NCBI GenBank assembly: GCA_026874595.1
Contig: CM049308.1
Location: forward strand, 46,445,327 to 46,509,326
Reading direction: 5' to 3'
From: Sipunculus nudus
Lineage: Eukaryota; Annelida; Sipuncula; Golfingiida; Sipunculidae
DNA length: 64,000 nucleotides
Notes under the pieces: generated by a model
Database searches by the model: none
The model's input: only the letters and a program-made list of their open reading frames with translations
Told to the model about the DNA's origin: nothing
Shown here: in pieces, positions 12,906-23,321 of the stretch
Layout: every line of letters begins with the position of its first letter
Numbering within the stretch: position 1 is the stretch's first letter
Translations under genes and position numbers: made by a program

Positions 12906-14136
12906 TTTAGCTCAGCTGACTATAAGTCATCTGAACTATAGTCGTGGTCCATTGTCTGTCGTACGCCGTCTGTCCGTCTACCGTAGATAAGGCACGTTTT
13001 GAAACCGTAAGACCTAGGACTCCAAAATTTGGCATAATGTTAGATGTCCCCGAGATGTCCTACCAAGCCGAAAACTGGGTCTTTGCAACTTGGTTCCTTT
13101 GAGAAATTAAGGAAAAACCTCAGTTTTTTATTAAAAAAAATAAAAATAGTAAAATAAAAAAAAATGCCAGATAATAAAATAAGGATCTATTAGACAAACA
13201 TTTTCCTTTCTTTCCTTTCCAGCAGCATTGGAGATCAGGCTTTATTTGCCCTGTATGTATAAGTATTGTTAATTCCCCCCCCCCCCCCCCCCCCCAACTG
13301 CTGACCTTGATTTTTTTGTACTTGTGCACTGGGATATTTTAATATCTATGGCAATTGTGCACAAATTGGTTTAATTTAAAATATAATTGGATAAGAAAAA
13401 CAATAAAATCTGATTTAAACATATTCTGTCGTCAGGTGAATGGAACATAAAGTGATCAGCTCCGTTTGTCCAGCATTTCTCCCTTATTATAAAAAATGTA
13501 ATAATAATTTTTTTTTCCTATAACACTGTTAAAATAACTTTCATATGGTGAATGTGTATAGATTTCAGATATTCAAGTATGAAATTAGAAAGCAACTTGT
13601 ATATTTAGTTGTGTTATGCCTCAGATGTTAAACTCAAATCTCATAAATTCCCCCCCCCCCCCCAAAAAAAAAAAACAAAAAAACACCAGGTCCTTGCATC
13701 TGTGGACTGAAACATCAGTTATATTTCAACTCTATAAATTTTAATAACTTAATACATTAATATATTTAATATTATATATTACAATAAACTAGGTCCTATT
13801 GAGCTAATCTGTAAACTACTTAACTGTCAACAGTTCATAAAAAATCCAACCGACAGTCATGGTAATAATATACCTCTTATGGTCAAATGTTGGTGTGTGC
13901 TTGTAAACTAGCTCTGGCACTGATACACTTTCACCAAACATACTACAGTGTCACCGATAGGTAGTCCATTGAGCTTACCTAGGCTGAACCAACTGATACT
14001 GGATAAGGGCAGAGGGCACTTGTGTAATTTATAGTGATGTACAGGTAACATAAGAGGTTATGGAAGTGGGGCCATATCAATCATGACAATATTGGGCCAG
14101 CTGATCATAATCAAACTGAGTTACAGTCCCTTGTAT
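12906..14136 (+). repeat. R1 element with intact head, uncertain tail
   Basis: The R1 head hairpin begins at 12,909 (one stem change: CTGAACT for CTGAGCT). It is followed by the GTCCGTC zone and the AAACCGTAAGACCTAGGA block. 13,120-14,136 continues with AT-rich R1-like sequence and two poly-C runs (13,276-13,296 and ~13,651-13,663). No clear R1 tail palindrome was found before the next repeat block, so the right edge is approximate. Confidence 0.65.
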
Positions 14137-14395
14137 GTCGGTCATTTCACGTATTGTCGTGGTCTGTCGCAAGATGTCTAACTGTCCAGGACTGTTCCCG
14201 CCTTCATTCTTCCTGATCGCTGTCGAGAAGTCGAAGTGTCTAACTGTCTAGGACTGTTCTAGCCTTCCTCAAGCTATCGGGGGGGGGGGGGGGGGGGGGG
14301 GGGCGGCTCCACGTTTGCTTCCTGATCAGTGTCGAGAGGTCGATTTGTCCAACCTTACCGGACAGTTCTGGCATCATGGAAGCCGACGGATTTAC

Positions 14396-14426
<31 letters not shown>

Positions 14427-15014
14427 TATCTATTTATAAATATAATATATATATATATATGTATATATGCATATATTCATTTTTACATGTATACATATTT
14501 ATACTTGACATCAAAGATTGAATTATCTTCAATGGCGACTCACTTGGTATTCATAATTTGCACTGTTGCATACCTATATTACATATGCATATGTATCATA
14601 TTTATACTTACATATAAAATTAATTATACTTGACATCTAATATATATTTATCATTGATACAGGCACGCTTGTTCTTCATATTTCTGCACTGTTGCATATC
14701 TTTGATTTATACGATCATCTGTGACAACATCCGCAGGGTTTTCTTGCTTCACCTGCGACCCCTGTCGGTCATCTCACGTGTTCTTCGTGGTCTGTCGCCA
14801 GATGTCTAACTGTCTGGGACTGTTCCATACTTCATTCTCCCTGATCGGTGTCGAGAAGTCGAAATGTCTAACTGTCTAGGACTATTCCAGCCTTTCTCAA
14901 GTCATTGGGGGGGGGGGGGGGGGGGTGGCTCCTCGTATGCTTGCTGATCAGTGTCAAGAGGTCGATAAGTCTGACCTTTCCGGTCAGTTCTGGCATCATG
15001 GAAGCCGACGGATT

Positions 15015-15066
<52 letters not shown>

Positions 15067-15600
15067 AATATAATATATATATATGCATATATTAATTTTT
15101 ACATGTATACATATTTATACTTGACATCAAAGATTGAATTATCTTTAATGGCAACTCGCTCGGTATTCATAATTTGCACTGTTGCATACCTATATTAGGT
15201 ATGCATATGGATTATATTTATATTTACATGTCAACTTAATTATACTTGACATCGAATAAATATTTATCATTGATACAGACACGCTCGTTATTCATATTTC
15301 TACACTGTTGCATATCTTTATTCCTATACGATCTTCTGTACTGACATCCGCAGGGTTTTTTTTGCAACACCTGCGACCCCTGTCGGTCATTTCACGTGTT
15401 CTTCGTGGTCTGTCGCGAGATGTCTAACTGTCTGGGACTGTTCCCGCTTTCATTCTTCCTGATCGGTGTCGAGAAGTCAAAGTGTCGAACTGTCTAGGAC
15501 TATTCCAGCCTTCCTCAAGTCTAGGGGGGGGGGGGGGCGCTCCACGTATGCTTGCTGATCAGTGTCGAGAAGTCGAAGTGTCTAACCCTCTGGGACAGTT
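14137..15600 (+). repeat. ~620-bp tandem triplication with poly-G and TA tracts
   Basis: The unit start GTCGGTCAT lies at 14,137, 14,764 and 15,382, giving periods of 627 and 618 bp; the third copy is partial. Each unit holds two GTCGAGAAGTCGAAGTGTC-like boxes with CTAACTGTCTAGGACTGTTC, then a poly-G run (14,281-14,303; about 14,907-14,925; about 15,524-15,536). Full copies then carry GATTTACA(TA)n and a GACATCAAAGATTGAATTATC block. No gene is visible. Poly-G tracts this long can form quadruplexes and tend to be copied inaccurately. Confidence 0.85.
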
Positions 15601-15840
15601 AAATGGTGCGGATTTGCAGAGTGCTCATAGATCTCGCTCATGCACCCTCCCGGCACCCACCCAGTACTCCACGTCCCCAACACTCTGCAGATGCTTATAG
15701 GCATATATAAAGTTTTCCTAGGCTCTTTCGCCTGTTGTCGTGGCATTTTGGGGACATGGAGTAGTTCCCAACTCATCTAGTAGTTTTAACCAACAACATA
15801 ACAATAAACAATAAATTAATAAATTTTTATTGGTTTTTAA
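15601..15840. repeat. Junction of the triplication with R1-type sequence
   Basis: Contains CCCCAACACTCTGCAGA, shared with 434-450, and an AACAACATAACAATA stretch also found near 32,400. It links the 620-bp repeats to the R1-tail copy that follows. Confidence 0.4.
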
Positions 15841-16845
15841 TAACAAATCAAAGAAAAATAGAAAAGGAATTTGTTAGTTTATAATAATAGGCAATTAACT
15901 TGCAGTTACTGATGATATAAGAATCTTGTATCGATGGATAGAATGTCACGTATTCCAAATAACACCATGCAGTCACCTATGGCATTTTTCAGTTCAATTT
16001 GAAAAATAAAAGAGAAAATCATATTATTCATTACTAATCATTAGGGATCATATGAAGGAAATTAATGATAGACAAAGATGCAGTTGATAATATTAATCTA
16101 GATTCCTACTGTGTCTAGTGTGTACATTGATGTGAAATTAGTCCAAAATAAATATATCACATTTATTTTTTTTTAATATAAATAAAAGCCATAAAACCAG
16201 GTACTTATGATCATTATTTAAATGTGTGAATTTTGTACATTCTGGATTCTCAACACCATTGTTTGGTGAAAACTGAATAAATACCAGACATGGTGGGAAT
16301 ACTTTCCAATTGTATTTATATACGAATGTGAATATGTACTCCATTATAAAATTTCTTGCATAAAGAATGGGAATTCAGGTAAAAATGAAAGTATATGAAT
16401 ACCAGTGCAAATACTTTCCAAATGTATTCATGAATGCATTCATGAATATATTCTTTAATATTATTTTAATAATCATTTCAGTTATATTTCATTTTAAAAA
16501 TCATACAATTCTCTTATTATTTTTAATAAAAATTATATCTGGGACAATATTTGTAATTTTTTTTTTAATAAATAGTTAAACTCTTATATTATATGTTCTG
16601 CTTATAAGTTATATGGCCAAGTCAAAATCTGTGTGACATTAGTACTCCATTTGTTAATAAAATAAATGAAATCAATTCTCTTCTCTGTCTCCAAAGGTAC
16701 TATCAAAATCATACATAAGCTTAACAACAACAACTCATAATACAGCTTATACTTATTACCACACAAAATCAGCATGTGCCTCATTTCTAAATCATATTTC
16801 TTTATCATATATAACAGCTGAGCGCCGTGACCCATAGGTCCCTTG
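15841..16845 (+). repeat. R1-tail copy A
   Basis: About 1 kb matching 17,347-18,340 and, in part, 27,859-28,412 and 32,450-32,720. It ends in the R1 terminus, a CAGCTGAGCGCCGTGACCC/TAGGTC pair and CCTTG, followed by TTTTC. The AATGCATTCATGAATATATT inverted stretch near 16,432 is conserved between copies. Only chance open frames are present. Confidence 0.85.
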
Positions 16846-17342
16846 TTTTCAAATTTTTACGAATTATTTTCTCTATTTTTGAGACCTTTAAAGATGTGGT
16901 TATCTGTCAACAGGCTACAAATTGTAACAACTGGACCTAGAATCTTCATTCTTGTCATGCAAGGAGGCCCATGAAAAGTGTCTATGGAAACCTGAAATAA
17001 GGTCTCTGTTACCCATATCCTTCAAGCTATAGGACTCAAAAGTATCCCTCAGAATAATGGAAAATTTGATACAAAAGCTGAAGTATCTGAACAACTTATC
17101 CAGAGACCACCATGCTTGTTTGCATGGATATTGACCATTAATTTTTATATTAGTTTCTGCAGACCGGTGGAGCCACCTGTATTTTTTTTTAAAGTTTACG
17201 CATTTTTTCTCTATTTTTGAGATATATTAATACAGACACAATCTCAGCCTGTTGGTTAATTTGTTTGATGCTTCAGATGATAAAATTTCCTTTTGCAAAT
17301 CTCTTCCCTGTCAGCTGAGCGTCATGACCCATGGGTCACTTG
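16846..17342 (+). repeat. R7-type fragment ending in its own R1-like terminus
   Basis: Carries the R7 body (GGACCTAGAATCTTCATTC, GGAAACCTGAAATAAGGTC, ACCCATATCCTTCAAGC) found also at 30,060-30,560 and 60,590-61,050. It closes with CAGCTGAGCGTCATGACCC, ATGGGTC and ACTTG. It separates R1-tail copies A and B. Confidence 0.75.
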
Positions 17343-17346
17343 TTAA

Positions 17347-18340
17347 TAACAAATTAAAGAATAATGGAAAAGGAATTTGTTAGTTGATAATAACAGGAAA
17401 TTAACTTGCAGTTACTGATGATATAAGAATCTTGTATAGATTAATAGAATGTCACGAATTCCAAATAACACCATGCAGTCACCTATGGTATTTTTCAGTT
17501 CAATTTTAATGATAAAAAAATAAATTATATTATTCATTACTAATCATTAGGGATCATATGAAGGAAATTAATGATAGACAAAGATGCAGTTGATAATATT
17601 AATCCAGATTCCTGCTGTGTCAAGTGTGTACATTGATGTAAAATTAGTCCAAAATGAATATATTACATTTATTTTTTTTAATATGAATAAAAGCCATAAA
17701 ACCAGGTACTTATGATCATTATTTAAATGTGTGAATTTTGTATATTCTGGATTCTCAACATCATTGTTTGATGAAAACTGAATAAATACCAGACATGGTG
17801 CGAATTCTTTGCAAATGTATTTGAATACGAATATAAATATGTACTCCATTATAAAATTTCTTGCATAATTTTAATTTCAGGTAAAAATGAAAGTATATGA
17901 ATACCAGTGCAAATACTTTCAAAATGTATTCATGAATGCATTCATGAATATATTCTTTGATATTATTTTAATAATCATTTTAGTTGTATTTTATTTTAAA
18001 AAATCATACGATTCTCTTATTATTTTTAATAAAAATTATATTTGGGATAATTTGTAATTATTTTTAATAAATAGTTAAACTCTTATATTATATGTTCTGC
18101 TTATAGGTTGTATGGCCAAGTCAAAATCTGTGTGACAATAGCACTCCATTTGTTAAAAAAATAAATGAAATCAATCTTCATCCCTGTCTCCAAAGATACT
18201 ATCAAAATCATACATAAGCTAAACACCCACAACTCATAATACAGCTTATATTTATTTCCACACAAAACAAGCATGTGCCTATTTCTAAATCAAATTTTTT
18301 ATCATATAACAGCTGAGCGCCATGACCCATGGGTGCCTTG
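17347..18340 (+). repeat. R1-tail copy B
   Basis: Second near-full copy of the ~1-kb R1 tail, displaced about 1.5 kb from copy A. Small indels and point changes differ between the two. It ends with CAGCTGAGCGCCATGACCC, ATGGGT and GCCTTG. Because it lacks the Penelope insertion, it serves as an empty-site reference for 20,661-22,214. Confidence 0.85.
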
Positions 18341-19440
18341 TTTAGATTTTATACAGGAAAAGTTAAAAAAAAGATATAAAAATCTTCTCCAAAACTTTCC
18401 AGCCAAATTGTCCAGTATTTCACAGAAATGATCTCTAGAACAATATCTTGCAAATTTGTTTGAATGGCTCCCATTCATTGATTTTTTGCTGAGAAACAGG
18501 AGGTTAAACTAAGTCATCTGTCCAAAAAAACCACACTAAAATAAAAATCTCAGAAACCGCTAAAGCTATCATCACCAAATTTAATGCCATTGTTTGTCAC
18601 AGAAGTCATATCTGAAATTGAGGTATTGGTGGCGCCACCTACATTGTTCTGTTTTTACAAGCAAAAAGTAATTTTAGACTCTTTCTTTTCGGACTAGGAC
18701 ATTTTAAAACTAGGATGTATCAGTCAGGATATTTCCAAAATGTTCTTTTTGCTAGGGAGGGATATTTGGACAGATGAAAGGACAATTTGGCAGCATGGTT
18801 TCGGAGAAGAAAATTTTAAAATGTTTTAAAACACTTATCTCTTATATTGTTCTTAATATTTACCAGAAGTAATCCTATATATTTCCTATATACATGCCAG
18901 AAATTAAGTTCATTAAGTATAATTTCTTTCAAGTTAGTGGCCTGAACATAATGGACTTTGTAAAAAATCAGGAAAAACATTTACTCACTTAACATGACAA
19001 ATTTTGACCTGAGAGACTATTTTCCCAAGTGTATAACTACAGGAGGTTGAACTTAGTCATCTGTCCAAAAAAGCACACTAAAATAAAATCTCAGAAACGA
19101 CTAGAGCTATAATCACCAAATTTTATACCAATGTTTGTCACATATGTCATTTCTGATTTTGAGTAATTGGTGGCGCCACCTACATTGATGTGTTTTTTAC
19201 AAGCGAAAATGTAACTTTAAACTCTTCTAGCTTATACACTGAATTACAAGAATTATTCTATGGTAGGGTTCTGCCAGTTTTATAAGAATAGATTGGGTTA
19301 ATACAGTTTAAAAAAAATTATAGCCAATTGAAAAAAGGCTTTCTTTATTTGAAAACAGATTTGACAACGTGCTGAGTTTCAGCAGCCAAGTTAAGAGGTC
19401 ACTCAGTACAAACAGGTGGGGTCACCATGGCAACTGACCT
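18341..19440 (+). repeat. R6 fragments, part of one in inverted orientation
   Basis: 18,360-18,660 and 19,020-19,440 are R6 sequence in + orientation (TCTCAGAAACCGCTAAAGC, TGGTGGCGCCACCTACATTG, the ACTCTTCTAGCTTATACACTG block). 18,690-18,835 is the reverse complement of R6 sequence found at 40,080-40,194 joined to 42,070-42,095. 18,850-19,010 is R1 middle sequence. The block is therefore rearranged. Confidence 0.7.
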
Positions 19441-20660
19441 GGCTCGGGGGGGGGGGGGGGGTGTCTAGACAATGTGACTAGACGTCTAGACACAGCGTCT
19501 AGATGTCTGGACACAATGTTTAGATGCAAAATTCCCAGATTATTGGAACTATATCTTTCAACTGTTTGAAAAAACTTGGTTTGCATTGTTATCATCAGGT
19601 CACATGTGAACTGCTGCGCCCTCATTTTTGGTTGACCTCTGACCTTTCCTCGCTGCCCAGCGTCCATTTGTGCGTCTGTTGCCTCACATAAACCCGCATA
19701 TCTCGGGAACCGTTTGACCAATCAGGCTAAAAATTTTGCACAAATGTAGCCCTTTGATAGCTTTATAACATACACTAAAAATTGTAGTGCCAATTGCAAC
19801 ATTTTTGCACAGCGTCCATCTGTTCATCTGCCTTGGGATAATATCAATCATATCTCAGCAGTGGTATGACTTATCCACCTGAATTTTTCAGGTTTATACA
19901 TCCTGGACAGCTTTCTCGATTTATGACAGGTGGCGCCACCTACATTCACGTTTACTCTGCAGACATCCAAGCTCATATCTTTGGAACTGTTTGACCAATT
20001 GGGCCAAAAATTTTGCATGTGTATAGATCTCACATAGCTCTTCATCATAGGCAAAACTGGTGGCGCCACCTGCAACCATTTTTGCACAGCGTCCATCTGT
20101 TCATCTGCCTTGGGATAATATTACTCATTTCTCAGCAATGGTTTGACTTATCCACATGAAATTTTGCAGGTTTATACATCCTGGACAGCTTTCTCGATTT
20201 TATGACAGGTGGCGCCACCTACATTCACATTTACTCTGCAGACATCAAAGCTCATATTTTGGGAACCATTTGAACGATTTTGAAAAAATTTTGCATGTTT
20301 GTAGATCTCATTTAGCTCTACGCAAAACTGGTGGCGCCACCTGCAACCATTTTTGCGCAGTGTCCGTCTGTTTGTTTGCTGTGGGATAAAATCACTTATA
20401 TCTCGGCAGTGGTTTGATATATCTGCCTAAAATTTTGCAGGTTTATACATCTTGGGTAGCTTTCTGGATTTTATTGCAGGTGGCGCCACCTACATTTATG
20501 TATATGCTGCAGACATTCAGGCTTATATCTCAGGACTGGTTTGACATATCCCCCTGAAATTTTGCATGTGTATAGATCTCACATAGCTCTTAATCATACA
20601 CAAAATTTGTGGTGCCATCTGCCACCATTTTTGCCCAGTGTCCTTCTGTTTGTCTGCTGT
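19441..20660 (+). repeat. R3-type body: ~275-bp dimeric units with TGGCGCCACC palindromes
   Basis: Begins with a poly-G run (about 19,446-19,461) and a stem-loop, then R3 body. The palindrome GGTGGCGCCACCT or a close variant occurs near 19,930, 20,060, 20,208, 20,331, 20,480 and 20,611, spaced alternately ~125-130 and ~148 bp. Half-units carry CTCATATCTCGGGAACC-like, TTTGACCGATT-like and AAATTTTGCATGTGTATAGA boxes. No R3 head or tail is present. Reverse-strand open frames sharing a GGATCHK peptide merely reflect the repeat. Confidence 0.8.
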
Positions 20661-20683
20661 GTCAAAACCTATGTGATAATATC

Positions 20684-20695
20684 ACACCATTTCCA
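20684..20695 (+). repeat. Left target-site duplication of the Penelope insertion
   Basis: ACACCATTTCCA here and at 21,915-21,926 flank the element exactly. The uninterrupted R1 tail at 16,619-16,690, 18,118-18,185 and 28,190-28,260 reads across the site (ACTCCATTTGTTAA), which supports duplication on insertion. Confidence 0.9.
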
Positions 20696-20713
20696 TTGGT
20701 GGGCAGATCAGTC

Positions 20714-21535
20714 ATATATCGCCAAACTCTACGCTACAACCGCATATGTTCAGAGAAAAAAGACAGGGACCATCACACACAACAGCTCAGATCTGTATTC
20801 CAAAACCTAGGATACAAAGCACTAACAATAGACCAGCAAATGAAGAAGGCCATCAACATCTCTATAGAGATATCACTGAACTGAAGAAATAAAACTCCAA
20901 ATTCTTGTGTGCCACTAGTCCTCACATATCACCCATCCCTGCGACCACTAAACAAAATCATCAAAGAGTTACATCCTATCCTACAGGCAGACCATGAACT
21001 GAAAGAAATTGTTAGTTCAATACCTATGGTATCATATAGACAACCCAAAAACCTCAGACAGACCCTTGTCAGAAACAAAATAACACCTAATGAGAGAAGC
21101 TATGGCACATACCCCTGCAACAAAGCCAGATGCAAAACATGTGCAATAATAACACAGGGAGAAACTTTAAACATTAAAAGTCAAACCTATAAGGTACGAG
21201 GACATTTCAGCTGCGAGTCGAGGGGAGTGGTGTATTGTATACAATGCAGGATCTGTCCAAATATTTCATACATAGGTGAAACTGGACAAACCTTGAGACA
21301 ACTTGTCAACAGCCATGGACAAACCATTAGCTCAAACAATTGCTTTGTGCCAATAGGAAAACATTTCTCTGAAAACGGACATCAGGCCTCGGACATGAAA
21401 ATATGTGTTTTAATGGGTAATCTGCCAGATACACACAACAGAAGAATATGGGAACTGAAACTCATAGAACAGTTTGACTGCATAAATATGGGATTAAACA
21501 GAGATAATGGATTCCTGACCCATTACAAAGACTAA
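20714..21535 (+). pseudogene. Penelope-like polyprotein remnant, RT end plus GIY-YIG endonuclease
   Basis: One reading frame runs from the truncation point to TAA at 21,533-21,535, broken by a single in-frame TGA at 20,882-20,884. The N-terminal part reads RQTLRYNRIC, the conserved block after the polymerase core in Penelope-like elements. The second part has CNKARCKTC, a Cys-rich motif preceding the nuclease. The nuclease then follows: VVYCIQC (GIY position) and SYIGETGQTLRQ (YIG plus the catalytic Arg region), with ELKLIEQF carrying the usual Glu and MGLNRD near the end. Known members are about three times longer. In life such a protein would copy element RNA and nick chromosomal DNA; this copy is broken. 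Confidence 0.9.
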
Positions 21536-21797
21536 ACATAGGACTCAACTATTTAAGACTATATACATGCATTTTGATTTTTACACCAATACACAACACA
21601 ACAATTGAAAACTTGGAACACTCCCTTGCTTTTAAGGATTACTTTTAAGTAACCACTTCACTGGACACCTGCTACCTGGAAATCATGACCACTAATCCAC
21701 CAATCCCCTAATTGAGCCAGCACCGACACAACTTAACAACAGACCCGACAAGCTTTGCCATAATCCTCCTTAAATGAACCATACTGGGAACAGCCAC

Positions 21798-21847
21798 CTG
21801 AGGAACAGCTCCATTTACACCTGAGGAAGGGGGCCAAGCACCTGAAA
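21798..21847 (+). ncRNA. Possible hammerhead-ribozyme-like core in the Penelope 3' region
   Basis: CTGAGGA occurs at 21,798-21,804 and 21,821-21,827; the second is followed 16 nt later by GAAA (21,844-21,847). CTGANGA and GAAA are the conserved hammerhead core boxes, and Penelope-like elements are known to carry hammerhead motifs. CTTG-TGTA-CAAG just downstream could form helix III. However, helix II is weak (AGG/CCT) and I see no clear UH cleavage site, so this may be degenerate or coincidental. Confidence 0.3.
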
Positions 21848-21926
21848 GCTTGTGTACAAGAACCTACACACAGCTAGTCTTTTTCAAAAGGTGTCAACCA
21901 TTTATATTACTTTTACACCATTTCCA

Positions 21927-22214
21927 ACTGTAAATAATATTAATGACATCAATCCTCTTCCCTGTCTTCAAGGATATGATCAAAATCTTACATAACTTGA
22001 GTTAAACACCATCAACTCATAATAGAGCAAACACCATCAACTCATAATAGAGAATACACCATCAACTCATAATAGAGCAAACACCATCAACTCATAATAT
22101 TATATATTGTGAGAGCTTATATTATCTCACAAAAACAGCCTTTACCTACCTCCTTCCAAATCATATTTTGTGATCATATATAACAGCTGAGCACCGTGAC
22201 CCATGGATCCCTTG
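21927..22214 (+). repeat. R1 tail resuming after the Penelope insertion, with a 27-28-bp minisatellite
   Basis: Continues the R1 tail interrupted at 20,695 and ends in CAGCTGAGCACCGTGACCC, ATGGATC and CCTTG. At 22,004-22,100 an ACACCATCAACTCATAATAG unit is repeated four times, where other R1 tails have one copy. This is a local expansion specific to this copy. Confidence 0.85.
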
Positions 22215-23320
22215 TTTAAACACTAATATATATATATATAAAATAAGTATATTTTGCATTTGCTCAAATTTCCAATATTCAGCTGAGTAAAGTTCCCCAT
22301 GGGTCCCTTGTTCTAGCCTTTGCTTCATTTTGGATTTGGTTTTGTATTACAAGTGGTTACAATGATTAAAGTGCATTTTAATTATGTGTACACCAGAAAT
22401 TAAATCAGGATGTATCTGATAATCTGTGCTATAAATTTCTGCTCAAGATGATTAGTTGCACTTGTTTTCAAGCAAGCACTGTTAATTTCATAGTATGCAC
22501 ATATGTGTATTTAAGGTTTCAAGGTCATAAATTTAAAAGCAATTGATAAAATTTAAACTCACTTAACATGATATTTTTTTTAGCTAGAGACCTTGTTTCA
22601 TATATCTACATTCAACTTCATTTTAATTGTATATAAAAAATTAGATCAAAATTTTGTGAATATTTTAAGTTATTAGCATAAATGTAAAATTATTACCTTA
22701 AATTTTGCCACACTTTGACTATGGCACATTTTATTCCTGTAAGTACATTCACTTTTATTTTCACAGGATGGACAGATAATGCTTTAAGCTAATACAATCT
22801 GAAATTTGAAAAGAATTGGTGAAAAAGGGTAGCTTTTATTCAAGTTTTCATACACCATGTCAAGTGTTGTTTACATCAAGCCAACCAAATCCAGTGGTCT
22901 GCAATGAGACATGCAGCCCACACCCAGGTTTCTCCTCTCCCCAGGCACCCAGGCTCCTCCTCTCCCCAGGCACCCAGGCTTCTCCATTGACAGATGGATT
23001 GCAAACTTGATTTACTTATGGCCAACCAATAAAGTAAGAAACCTTTTGATTTTTGGGTCATGAGGTCAAAGGACAACATCAAAGGAGTTTAAACAGATTA
23101 TGGATGCATTTGAAGCCAAACTTTCCATCTTCCAAAAATTGCTCACCTGCCAATAGTAGAAGAAAATTCCAGATTTTGGGGTCACAAGGCTAACTTAAAA
23201 ATAAAGGTCATATTGCCAATCCAATCACAAATAACTTTATACACGATAACTTTGGTTTGGACCAACAGATTGGCTTTAAACTTGATTCATTAATGGCCCA
23301 CCACTAATGTAAGAATCATT
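22215..23320 (+). repeat. R1 middle fragments, 25-bp minisatellite and an AGGTCA-type stretch
   Basis: 22,258-22,312 ends in a second degenerate R1 terminus (CCCATGGGTCCCTTG). 22,600-22,860 is R1 middle sequence. CACCCAGG-containing 25-bp units occur at 22,921, 22,946 and 22,971. 23,040-23,320 has TGAGGTCAAAGGACAAC and related text like the arrays at 57.9-59.3 kb. No gene is supported; short frames are chance. Confidence 0.65.
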
Positions 23321-23321
23321 T

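Larger units (their letters stand above)
20696..21914 (+). mobile_element. 5'-truncated Penelope-like retroelement
   Basis: A 1,219-bp insertion bounded by 12-bp direct repeats and lying inside an R1 tail. It holds the 3' part of a Penelope-like open frame (end of the reverse transcriptase region plus GIY-YIG endonuclease) followed by ~375 bp of 3' sequence. Penelope-like elements integrate with their own GIY-YIG nuclease and are often 5'-truncated, which fits. Most of the reverse transcriptase is absent, so this copy cannot be autonomous. Confidence 0.9.

Noticed and set aside
20541-20713. Extending the Penelope frame upstream of the insertion point
   Set aside because: The open frame continues into R1/R3 repeat DNA, but the target duplication shows the element begins at 20,696.
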